A stretch of DNA of 10,550 nt, taken from positions 1 through 10,550 of the forward strand of contig JAEDGL010000084.1 in assembly GCA_016297535.1 (NCBI GenBank). The letters are read 5' to 3'. Source of the DNA: Clostridia bacterium (GTDB taxonomy: Bacteria; Bacillota; Clostridia; Christensenellales; Aristaeellaceae). Below, in pieces: positions 1 through 6,080 of the stretch; within the stretch, counting starts at the first letter, position 1, and every line of letters begins with the position of its first letter. Position numbers and translations under genes: made by a program. The notes below the pieces were generated by a model. It was given only the letters and a program-made list of their open reading frames with translations. It was not told the origin of the DNA and made no database searches.

Positions 1-500
1 GCGATATCATGACCGGCTACCGCGCCTTCAGCTACCAGTTTGTCAAATCCTTCCCGGTGCTGAGCAAGGGCTTTGAAATTGAGACCGAAATGACCATCCA
101 CGCGCTGGATAAAAACCTCAGCGTCAAATCCATCCCCGTGGAGTACCGCGACCGCCCCGAGGACAGCGTGAGCAAGCTCAACACCTATTCCGACGGCTTC
201 CGCGTGCTCAAAACCATCGCCCGGCTGTTCAAGGAGTACCGTCCCCTGCGCTTTTTCAGCCTGTTTGCGCTCCTGTGCGCGCTGGTGGGGCTGATTCTGT
301 TTGTGCCGGTGCTGCTGGAGTATTTTGCCACCGGGCTGGTGCCCCGCTTCCCCACGCTGATTGTCAGCACGGTGCTGTTTGTATGCGCGCTTTTGCTGCT
401 GGTGTGCGGCTTTGTGCTGGATACCGTGGCCAAAAAGCACCGGCAGCTGTTTGAAATCAACCTTAACATCCTTCGTCTGCTCAGGGATAAGGGAGCGTAA
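1..500 (+). CDS. Family 2 glycosyltransferase, DPM1-like, C-terminal part (5' end outside window)
   Basis: The frame is open from the left edge (first full codon at base 3), so this is the 3' part of a longer gene and the ATG at base 9 is internal. The visible start, DIMTGYRAFS, followed by a stretch containing FPVLSKGFEIETEMTIHA, is typical of the end of the catalytic domain of dolichol/polyprenyl-phosphate sugar synthases (GT2, DPM1-like). Two hydrophobic helices follow (roughly residues 85-108 and 115-138 from the first codon), then a basic tail. The family transfers a sugar from a nucleotide donor to a polyprenyl phosphate at the inner membrane face. The nucleotide-binding half with its DxD motif is not in view, so donor and acceptor are unknown. 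The stop lies 3 bases before the next gene's ATG, so the two are almost certainly translated from one mRNA. Confidence 0.88.
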   Translation, partial: DIMTGYRAFSYQFVKSFPVLSKGFEIETEMTIHALDKNLSVKSIPVEYRDRPEDSVSKLNTYSDGFRVLKTIARLFKEYRPLRFFSLFALLCALVGLILFVPVLLEYFATGLVPRFPTLIVSTVLFVCALLLLVCGFVLDTVAKKHRQLFEINLNILRLLRDKGA

Positions 501-503
501 CGC

Positions 504-2321
504 ATGAAACGAATCAACTTAAACAGCCCCTTGCTGCCTTACGCGCAGGGGGCTGCCTGCTTGCTGGCGGGCATCGCAAGCGCCCTGTGCTTTGTGGTTT
601 CGCAGGAGGGCTACGTGGGCATGAGCGCGCAGCCCGCAGCCGCCACCAGCTATCTGTGGTCGGCGCTGGCTGTGTGCTTCGGGCTGCTGCTTTACCATGT
701 GTTTGTTCAAAAAAAAATCCGCCTGCATTGGCTGACGGTGCTGTTTGCGCTGCTGTTTGGCGTAGCCAACACCTTTGGCGGCCTGCTGTTTGCCTATGAC
801 CAGTGGGATATGCTTCAAAGCCCGTGGGTGCTTGCGCTTACGCTTGTGCGCAGCCTTGGACAGGCCGTGCCCATGGCGGCGGCCCTGAGCTGGCTGGAGC
901 ACGTGCTGCGCTCGGGCGCGCTGATGGGAAAGCCGCAGCCCCGCAAAGGCGGCGTGCTCCGCCTGATGCTGCTGTTTGTTTTGTGCTGGTCGCCGTACCT
1001 GATCGCGTTTTATCCCGGTACGGTGTGCTGGGATTTGGGCGAGATGGTAGCGCAGTTTTTCGGGCAGACGGAAATGGATACCTGGCACCCCGTGTTTACC
1101 ACCTGGGTGATGGGCGGCTGCGTATGGTTTGGCCGTCTGTTTGGCAGCGACAATCTGGGCGCGGCGCTGTTTACCGCGCTGCAGACGGTGGCCCTGGGCT
1201 ACGCGCTGGCACAGGCGGTTTGCGCCCTGCGCCGCATGGGCGCCCGGCGCTGGCTGTGCCTTGCCGCCACGGTTGATTTTGCCATGGTGCCCCTCTGGGG
1301 CGGGTATGCGCAGTTCATCAGCAAGGATACGCTGTACACGGCCTGCCTGCTGCTGTTTGTGCTTGCGGCGCTGCGCGCGGTGCGGGGCGAAAAAGCCGCG
1401 GGCGGATTGTTCGTGTGGGGGCTGCTGGTGTGCCTGCTGCGCTCCAACGGCCTGTATGTGGTGCTGCCCAGCGCGCTGGTGCTGGCCTTTGCCGCCCGTG
1501 CGCGCAGGCAGGTGATCCCGGCGCTGGCGGGTGCGGTGGCGGGCGCGATGCTGTTTGCCAATGTGCTGATCCCCGCGCTGGGCATTCGTGACGAAACGGC
1601 CAGCGGGCTTTATTCCGTCTGCTTTCAGCAAACGGCCCGTGTGCTGCGCGATCACGGCGAAAGCGTAACGCCGGAGGAATACGCTCAGATCGACGCTGTG
1701 CTGGATGCCCGGAGGCTGCCGCAGCTTTACGAGCCCTGGATCAGCGATCCGGTCAAGTACACCTTCCGCCAGTACGGGCAGGGGGCGCAGGCGGAAAAGG
1801 AGGCCCTTGCCCGCTACCGCAAAACCTGGCTTGCCATGATGGCCCGCTATCCGCTGGATTACGCCGAAAGCTTTTTTGCGGGCAACATCGGGTACTATAC
1901 CTTCACCCCCAAAATGGAGGGCGAAACCTACAACAATCAGGCGGGCAACCGGCTGGTGTTTGAAACCTACGAGCTTGGCGACAGCCGGGGGCCGGATCCC
2001 CGTTTTCTGGATACCACGCAGATTGCCGCGCTTCAGCCCCTGCGCAGGGGGCTTGCGCTGTTTGCGCGCGGATGGCGGCACATTCCCCTGTTGGGGCTTT
2101 TGTATGTGTGCGCCACCTACACCTGGCTGCTGGTGGGCGCCGCCATCAGCGTGTGCCGCCAGCGCAGATGGCGCACGCTGGCCATCTTTGCGCCGGCGCT
2201 GCTGTCCCTGGGTGTGTGCATGCTCAGCCCGGTCAACGATTATTTCCGCTACTTCCTGCCCATTGTGGCCATGACGCTGCCTCTGCTGGGCGCCGCCGGG
2301 TGCCCGGAGAAGGCCCGGTAG
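504..2321 (+). CDS. Large polytopic membrane protein, DUF6020-like; possible GT-C-type glycosyltransferase
   Basis: This 605-residue protein has about 10-12 hydrophobic helices and an extramembrane segment near residues 365-520, between the last two helix groups. The start is supported by GGGAG about 10 bases upstream of the ATG. Notable conserved-looking patches are YPGTVCWDLGEM (170-181, with Asp177 and Glu180), DTWHPVFTTW (192-201) and FISKDT (271-276). They resemble what I recall of the DUF6020 family in Bacillota. Acidic residues after an early helix, many helices and an external domain resemble GT-C transferases that use lipid-linked sugars, but that reading is inference. The gene lies directly behind a polyprenyl-phosphate glycosyltransferase (3-base gap), which could supply such a donor. 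It is very GC-rich (one 60-base row counted at 47 GC), so long antisense open frames are expected. Alternatives are a flippase or a polymerase-like membrane protein. Confidence 0.78.
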   Translation: MKRINLNSPLLPYAQGAACLLAGIASALCFVVSQEGYVGMSAQPAAATSYLWSALAVCFGLLLYHVFVQKKIRLHWLTVLFALLFGVANTFGGLLFAYDQWDMLQSPWVLALTLVRSLGQAVPMAAALSWLEHVLRSGALMGKPQPRKGGVLRLMLLFVLCWSPYLIAFYPGTVCWDLGEMVAQFFGQTEMDTWHPVFTTWVMGGCVWFGRLFGSDNLGAALFTALQTVALGYALAQAVCALRRMGARRWLCLAATVDFAMVPLWGGYAQFISKDTLYTACLLLFVLAALRAVRGEKAAGGLFVWGLLVCLLRSNGLYVVLPSALVLAFAARARRQVIPALAGAVAGAMLFANVLIPALGIRDETASGLYSVCFQQTARVLRDHGESVTPEEYAQIDAVLDARRLPQLYEPWISDPVKYTFRQYGQGAQAEKEALARYRKTWLAMMARYPLDYAESFFAGNIGYYTFTPKMEGETYNNQAGNRLVFETYELGDSRGPDPRFLDTTQIAALQPLRRGLALFARGWRHIPLLGLLYVCATYTWLLVGAAISVCRQRRWRTLAIFAPALLSLGVCMLSPVNDYFRYFLPIVAMTLPLLGAAGCPEKAR

Positions 2322-2341
2322 CCCGGCGGCACGGGCGGAAG

Positions 2342-2500
2342 TTACAGGTCGTCCGCGTCCTGCACGGGCTCCACGCCCTCCTTTGGGGTGCCGGTGTAGC
2401 TGCCCAGCACATCGGAATTGCTCTCCTCCGACTGATGCGACAGCTCGCACAGGCGCTGGATGCTGTGACGGATGGGCGGCCGCTTCTTTTTGCCAAACAT
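2342..2500 (-). CDS. Conserved small protein with acidic C-terminus (function unknown)
   Basis: This 52-residue protein starts MFGKKKRPPIRHSIQRL and ends in GSYTG...PVQDADDL. It has a basic N-terminus, a short helix-prone middle (about 12-24) and a Pro/Gly/Asp-rich acidic tail. No membrane segment or signal peptide is visible. AAAGGAGG on the minus strand (2511-2518) fits the ATG at 2500 (10-base gap); an in-frame ATG at 2509 lies 1 base from that site and is less likely. A longer upstream open frame reaches 2656 but has no comparable site. From memory, short Bacillota proteins with a GSYTG motif and a PVQDADDL-type tail exist as uncharacterised families; I cannot verify this here. The gene is convergent with the membrane-protein gene (20-base gap) and divergent from the caspase-like gene. 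Confidence 0.72.
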   Translation of the reverse strand: MFGKKKRPPIRHSIQRLCELSHQSEESNSDVLGSYTGTPKEGVEPVQDADDL

Positions 2501-2510
2501 TCCTGCCATT

Positions 2511-2518
2511 CCTCCTTT
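2511..2518 (-). promoter_or_regulatory. Ribosome binding site deciding the start of the 52-residue protein
   Basis: On the minus strand this reads AAAGGAGG, an almost perfect anti-Shine-Dalgarno match. It leaves 1 base to the ATG at 2509 and 10 bases to the in-frame ATG at 2500, which favours 2500. It is also strong evidence that this short frame is a real gene rather than a shadow. Confidence 0.7.
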
Positions 2519-2636
2519 CGCCGGGATACAGTGTGCCAGCGCCGAAGGGTTTTCATGCATGGCCCTTCCGGGGTAGACAAATGTAGCAAGCAGGAACTTC
2601 CAGCCTTTTGCTCTGTACGAAAGGCCGCGGATGGTG

Positions 2637-2642
2637 TACAAT
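2637..2642 (+). promoter_or_regulatory. Possible -10 element for the caspase-like gene
   Basis: TACAAT matches the -10 consensus at five of six positions and lies about 40 bases before the start codon, in the only gap where this gene could have its own promoter. No good -35 hexamer is seen 16-18 bases upstream (17-base spacing gives TGTACG), so this is tentative. If it is real, transcription starts near 2649. That would exclude the in-frame ATG at 2631 as the start codon. Confidence 0.35.
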
Positions 2643-2663
2643 ACTGGCATACGCAACCGCAGG

Positions 2664-2672
2664 AAGGAGGGG
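2664..2672 (+). promoter_or_regulatory. Ribosome binding site of the caspase-like gene
   Basis: AAGGAGGGG abuts the ATG at 2673, too close for normal initiation, but is well spaced (6-8 bases) for the in-frame GTG at 2679. This is why the GTG start is preferred; the choice changes the protein by only two residues and does not affect the signal peptide. Confidence 0.6.
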
Positions 2673-2678
2673 ATGCAT

Positions 2679-4181
2679 GTGCTTTTTCAAGGCCGCAGCG
2701 CAGGCCGTGCGTCCCTTCGCGTGCTGTGGGCGCTGCTTGCGCTGGGCGTGCTGTGGATGGGAACGGCCCGCGCGGAGGGACAGACCCGCGCGCTGCTGAT
2801 TGGCGTGGATGAATTTGTCTCCCGGCCAAGCGCCTATCCAAGCTCCCTGAACAATGTGCTGTCCATGCAGCAGCTGCTGGCGTCGGCCGGGCTGGAGCAG
2901 GTGGTGGTTCCCGCCGATCCCGTGACCGATGCGCAGGCCTTTGCCAGCCTGGTTCAGCAAAGCTTTTCTCAGGCGGGCGGGGAGGATATCAGCCTGCTGT
3001 ACCTGTCCACCCACGGCGTATACGAGCAGGGGCAGGAACCCGTGCTGCTGCTCAGCGACGGCGTAACGGAAAGCGGCCTCACCCCCGCGCAGCTGGAGGC
3101 GGCGTTTGCGGGCATTGAGGGCACCAAGCTGATCATTCTGGACGCGTGCAATTCCGGCGCGTTCATCGGCAAGGGCATGAGCCATCCGCCCGAAACGGTG
3201 CATTTTCTGGGGGAGGATTTCAAGGTGCTCACCTCCAGCGGCGCGCTGGAGGAAAGCTGGTACTGGTCCAGCGCCGGGGGCGGCGCGCAGGGCGGCTTTT
3301 ATTTTACGCAGGCACTGGTGCAGGGGCTTTCCGCCGCCAGCGGCTACCCGGCGGATCAGAACCGCGACGGCAGCGTAACGCTGTACGAGCTGTACAGCTA
3401 TCTGCTGAGCAACCATGCGGCCTCCACGCCGCAGGTGTACCCGCAGACGGATCATACGGTGATCTTCCGCTACGATCCCGATGCGCCCCAGCCCACGGGG
3501 CTGGACCGTTCGCCCATCATGGACGTTACCTTTTCCGGCACCACGCTGGATCTGGATACAAGGCAGATCAGCATCGAATTTATCGCCACCCGGCCGGTGC
3601 GCGTGGCCTATCAGATTGTGTACCAGCGCGATGGCAAGTGGCAGTTTGACAACGCCCAGCTCATCTACGACGGAGCGGAGCGCTTTACCGCCTTTGGCGA
3701 CGAGCCGGGTGCGATCTCCGCGGGGCACAAGGTGCGTACCGTCAACCTGGGGCAGCTGGAGGGCGATGCGTTTGGCTATGTGCTGGTGCAGCTGGTATCC
3801 ATCGACGAGGGCGTGCTGACCGTGCACGCGGGCCGCGTCATCTGTGTGCCGCCCACCAGCGGAGAAATGAACCTGACGGCGAAGGTGCAGCGCAGCTTTG
3901 TACCAAGCTCCGGCCGGGAGCTGCCCATCTTTATCGGGCATGATTATCCCTGTACGCTCAGCGTGGCTATTGTGGATGACCAGGACAGGGTGATCCACCG
4001 CCTGTGCCACCGCCAGCCCACCCGGCCGCTGCAGATTTTTCCGGCAGGCAGCGTTTTTTACTGGGACGGCCTGCTCAAGGACGGAACCCCCGCGCCGCCC
4101 GGCGCCTACCGCGTGCGCGCGCAGGCCCATATGAACGATACCACGGTAACGGTGCTCTCGGCAGCCTTTACCATTGAATAA
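2679..4181 (+). CDS. Secreted caspase-like (peptidase C14-type) protein with EF-hand-type loop and FlgD-like Ig domain
   Basis: This 500-residue exported protein has Arg-containing N-terminal residues, a hydrophobic run (14-28) and a TARA/E cleavage site near 32, so it is a probable Sec signal. The caspase-like core begins at RALLIGVDEF (about 37). The catalytic His112 lies in YLSTHG and Cys157 in LDACNSG, each after a hydrophobic strand as in clan CD peptidases. Residues 226-237 (DQNRDGSVTLYE) have the residue pattern of a calcium-binding EF-hand loop. A beta-rich region of unknown type follows (about 280-390). The end (about 403-500) contains YWDGLLKDGTPAPPGAYRVR, typical of FlgD-like Ig modules. 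No transmembrane anchor or sortase motif is visible. The GTG at 2679 sits 8 bases after AGGAGG; an in-frame ATG at 2673 sits only 2 bases after it and is the alternative. Substrate and cleavage specificity cannot be read from sequence. Confidence 0.87.
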   Translation: MLFQGRSAGRASLRVLWALLALGVLWMGTARAEGQTRALLIGVDEFVSRPSAYPSSLNNVLSMQQLLASAGLEQVVVPADPVTDAQAFASLVQQSFSQAGGEDISLLYLSTHGVYEQGQEPVLLLSDGVTESGLTPAQLEAAFAGIEGTKLIILDACNSGAFIGKGMSHPPETVHFLGEDFKVLTSSGALEESWYWSSAGGGAQGGFYFTQALVQGLSAASGYPADQNRDGSVTLYELYSYLLSNHAASTPQVYPQTDHTVIFRYDPDAPQPTGLDRSPIMDVTFSGTTLDLDTRQISIEFIATRPVRVAYQIVYQRDGKWQFDNAQLIYDGAERFTAFGDEPGAISAGHKVRTVNLGQLEGDAFGYVLVQLVSIDEGVLTVHAGRVICVPPTSGEMNLTAKVQRSFVPSSGRELPIFIGHDYPCTLSVAIVDDQDRVIHRLCHRQPTRPLQIFPAGSVFYWDGLLKDGTPAPPGAYRVRAQAHMNDTTVTVLSAAFTIE

Positions 4182-4193
4182 GGAGGCAAGCGC

Positions 4194-5174
4194 ATGGCTC
4201 ATAAGCTGATGGTTGTCATTCCCTGCTACAACGAAGAAGAAGTGTTGCCCGAAACCTCGCGCCGCCTGGTGGAGAAAATGGCCTCCCTGGTGGACAAGGG
4301 GCTGATCACCCCGGACAGCCGCGTGCTGCTGGTAAACGATGGAAGCCGCGACCGCACCTGGGAAATGATTGCCCGGCTGCATCAGGAAAACCCGCTGTTT
4401 GAGGGCGTCAAGCTCAGCCGCAACCGCGGCCATCAGAACGCTCTGCTGGCGGGGCTGATGACGGCGCGCAACCGCTGCGACATTTCCATTTCCATGGATG
4501 CGGACCTGCAGGACGACATGGACGCGATGGACCGCTTTATCGAAAAATACAACGAGGGCTGCGATGTGGTGTACGGCGTGCGCAACCGCCGCGATACGGA
4601 CACCTTCTTCAAGCGTGAAACGGCGCTGATGTTCTACCGCCTCATGAAGGGCCTGGGGGTGGATATCACCTACAACCACGCCGATTACCGCCTGATGAGC
4701 AACCGCGCGCTCAACGCCCTTGCCCAGTTTGGCGAGGTCAACCTGTTTTTGCGCGGGCTTGCGCCGCTGGTGGGTTTTCAGAGCGATGTGGTTACCTACG
4801 ACCGCTCCGAGCGCTTTGCGGGCGAAAGCAAGTATCCCTTCAAAAAAATGCTGGCCTTTGCCATTGACGGCATCACCAGCTTTTCGGTCAAGCCCTTGCG
4901 GCTGATTACCGCCGTGGGCATGGGCGTGTTTGTGGCCTCGCTGATCATGCTGCTGTACGCCCTCATCAGCTGGATCAGCGGCCACACCGTGGCGGGCTGG
5001 ACAAGCACCCTGGCCTCCATCTGGATGATCGGCGGCATCCAGCTGCTCTCGCTGGGCATTATCGGCGAGTATGTGGGCAAAATCTATCACGAGACCAAGC
5101 GCCGTCCCCGCTTTATCATCGAGCGCTACCTGAACGGGCAGGGCGATGATCCCGTGGTGGATGAAACCCGGTAA
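4194..5174 (+). CDS. GtrB-like family 2 glycosyltransferase (polyprenyl-phosphate sugar synthase)
   Basis: This 326-residue protein appears full length for the GtrB/DPM1-like branch of GT2. VVIPCYNEEE (7-16) opens the GT-A nucleotide-binding fold. LLVNDGSRD (45-53) and the metal-binding DxD in MDADLQDD (101-108, Asp102 and Asp104) follow. The NHADYRLMS stretch (161-169) and the RFAGESKYPFKKM stretch (207-219) are typical of the branch that glucosylates undecaprenyl phosphate. Two C-terminal helices (about 235-260 and 268-292) precede a basic cytoplasmic tail. The expected reaction is transfer of a hexose from a UDP- or GDP-sugar to undecaprenyl phosphate at the cytoplasmic face. The start is firm: AGGAGG overlaps the upstream stop codon and lies 7 bases from the ATG. 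It lies 12 bases behind the caspase-like gene, so the two are probably co-transcribed. The sugar is not predictable. Confidence 0.93.
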   Translation: MAHKLMVVIPCYNEEEVLPETSRRLVEKMASLVDKGLITPDSRVLLVNDGSRDRTWEMIARLHQENPLFEGVKLSRNRGHQNALLAGLMTARNRCDISISMDADLQDDMDAMDRFIEKYNEGCDVVYGVRNRRDTDTFFKRETALMFYRLMKGLGVDITYNHADYRLMSNRALNALAQFGEVNLFLRGLAPLVGFQSDVVTYDRSERFAGESKYPFKKMLAFAIDGITSFSVKPLRLITAVGMGVFVASLIMLLYALISWISGHTVAGWTSTLASIWMIGGIQLLSLGIIGEYVGKIYHETKRRPRFIIERYLNGQGDDPVVDETR

Positions 5175-5191
5175 GTACAGGAACCATGCGG

Positions 5192-5235
5192 AAAGCCCCG
5201 CTCAGCGTCAAATTTGGCGCTGAGCGGGGCTTTTT
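5192..5235 (+). terminator. Strong intrinsic terminator
   Basis: A perfect 16-bp inverted repeat (5192-5207 with 5218-5233) has a GC-rich core, GCCCCGCTCAGCG, and ends in five T residues (5231-5235). The 10-base loop itself contains the palindrome CAAATTTG, so the hairpin could extend further. It lies 17 bases after the GtrB-like gene and 4 bases before the end of the convergent DUF1540 gene. Read on the minus strand it is followed by only TTT, so it should stop + strand transcripts best. Confidence 0.93.
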
Positions 5236-5239
5236 GGGG

Positions 5240-5407
5240 TTACTTGGCGTGGTAGCTGGCGCACTCGCTCTCGTCGCACTTGCCGGAGTGGCACTGGTTG
5301 CGGGGCGCAACCTTGATGCTCTCCAGACGGCACATACCGTCCTCGGCGTGGTGCTGGCAGCTGGTGACGTCACACAGGATGCTCTGGTTCTTGGTGGGCA
5401 TGGACAC
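5240..5407 (-). CDS. DUF1540 cysteine-rich small protein
   Basis: This 55-residue protein has six cysteines (12, 17, 26, 39, 44, 49). The CDVTSCQHH pattern, a later GMC and a C-terminal cluster with CHSGKCDESEC match the DUF1540 family of small, probably metal-binding proteins that are common in Clostridia. The function of the family is not established; zinc or other metal binding is inferred from Cys/His spacing. GGGGAGG on the minus strand (5416-5422) lies 8 bases before a GTG at 5407 and 14 before the ATG at 5401, so GTG is preferred; with ATG the protein is 53 residues. The frame stays open upstream to 5452 but without a better start. It is divergent from queT and ends against the terminator of the preceding operon. 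Confidence 0.85.
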   Translation of the reverse strand: MSMPTKNQSILCDVTSCQHHAEDGMCRLESIKVAPRNQCHSGKCDESECASYHAK

Positions 5408-5469
5408 GCAATTCACCTCCCCTTGCTGTAATGCAAACAGTATGCGCCGCACAGCGGCCGGCTATACAT

Positions 5470-5498
5470 TTGCAAGGCGATTGCGGATGTGCTATACT
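5470..5498 (+). promoter_or_regulatory. Sigma-A-type promoter of queT
   Basis: TTGCAA (5470-5475) and TATACT (5493-5498) are separated by exactly 17 bases, close to consensus in both boxes. The expected transcription start is near 5505, giving a leader of about 35 bases before the queT start codon at 5540. It is the best promoter in the window. Confidence 0.8.
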
Positions 5499-5506
5499 GT
5501 TTGGCG

Positions 5507-5523
5507 GCGCGGCACGGCCGCGC
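5507..5523 (+). promoter_or_regulatory. Short GC hairpin in the queT leader
   Basis: GCGCGGC (5507-5513) pairs perfectly with GCCGCGC (5517-5523) over a 3-base ACG loop. It starts about where transcription is expected to begin and ends 3 bases before the AGGAGG ribosome binding site (5527-5532). It could stabilise the mRNA end or modulate access to the ribosome site; no function is demonstrated. It does not match a preQ1 riboswitch. Confidence 0.45.
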
Positions 5524-5539
5524 GGCAGGAGGATGAGGC

Positions 5540-6025
5540 ATGAAACGTTTGTCCATACGGTCGCTGTGCCTTGCGGCGATCATCGCGGCGCTGTACGCGG
5601 CGCTTACGCTGGGCTTTCAGGCTATCAGCTACGGGCCGGTGCAGTTTCGCGTCAGCGAGGCGCTCACTCTGCTGCCCGCTGTGCTCCCGGAGGCTGTGCC
5701 GGGGCTGGCCGTGGGCTGCCTGATCAGCAATCTGTTCAATCCCATGGGCGCCACGGTGTATGATGTGGTGTTCGGTACCCTGGCCACGCTGCTTTCCGCC
5801 ATTCTGACCCGGCGCATCCGGGGCAGCATCTGGCTGCGGGCGCTGCCGCCGGTGGTGTGCAACGCGGTCATCATCGGGCTGGTGCTTACCTACGCCTATG
5901 GCGTGGACCTGCTGTGGATGAACATGCTTTCGGTTGGCGCAGGACAGGCGGTGGTGTGCTACGCGCTGGGCGTGCCCCTGGTGCGCGTGCTGGAAAAAGC
6001 GGCCCGCCATACCGGATGGAAATAA
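5540..6025 (+). CDS. queT: QueT-family queuosine-precursor transporter (ECF substrate-binding subunit)
   Basis: This 161-residue membrane protein has about five to six helices. Family marks are ISYGPVQFRVSEALTLLP (29-46), GCLISNLFNPMG (59-70) and YDVVFGTLATLL (74-85), all typical of QueT (PF06177). QueT is the substrate-specific S-component of an energy-coupling-factor importer, thought to take up preQ0/preQ1 or a related queuosine precursor for tRNA modification. It needs a shared EcfA-EcfA'-EcfT module, which is not in this window. AGGAGG lies 7 bases before the ATG. The gene has its own promoter and a leader of about 35 bases without a recognisable preQ1 aptamer. The ABC-exporter gene follows after 55 bases with no terminator between, so the two may share a transcript, though no functional link is known. 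Confidence 0.9.
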   Translation: MKRLSIRSLCLAAIIAALYAALTLGFQAISYGPVQFRVSEALTLLPAVLPEAVPGLAVGCLISNLFNPMGATVYDVVFGTLATLLSAILTRRIRGSIWLRALPPVVCNAVIIGLVLTYAYGVDLLWMNMLSVGAGQAVVCYALGVPLVRVLEKAARHTGWK

Positions 6026-6080
6026 CCCCCGCCGTGCGCCATTTTCCCCAAAAACGAAACCCTGAAGAGGAGGAGCTTGA

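Noticed and set aside
2321..2336. Possible hairpin GCCCG/CGGGC between the membrane-protein gene and the small minus-strand gene
   Set aside because: Only 5 bp, with no T-run on either side; not enough for a terminator.
519..2450. Very long open frame on the minus strand opposite the large membrane protein
   Set aside because: The translation is rich in Arg, Gln, His and Gly without domains, as expected for the antisense of a GC-rich gene. The + strand product has clear membrane helices and a ribosome site.
2509..2656. N-terminal extension of the small minus-strand protein to 104 residues
   Set aside because: The extension has no ribosome site and runs through the region holding the caspase-like gene's leader. 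The AAAGGAGG at 2511-2518 points to the short form.
2553..5090. 845-codon open frame on the minus strand opposite the caspase-like and GtrB-like genes
   Set aside because: Composition is typical antisense shadow (His, Gln, Ala, Gly rich), and both + strand genes have recognised catalytic motifs and start signals.
5439..5475. Divergent promoter for the DUF1540 gene sharing the palindromic TTGCAA as -35
   Set aside because: At 17-base spacing on the minus strand the hexamer is GTGCGG, far from a -10. A CATACT at 5439-5444 has no good -35 partner.
5499..5539. preQ1 riboswitch upstream of queT
   Set aside because: The leader is too short and shows no aptamer core; only a simple GC hairpin is present.
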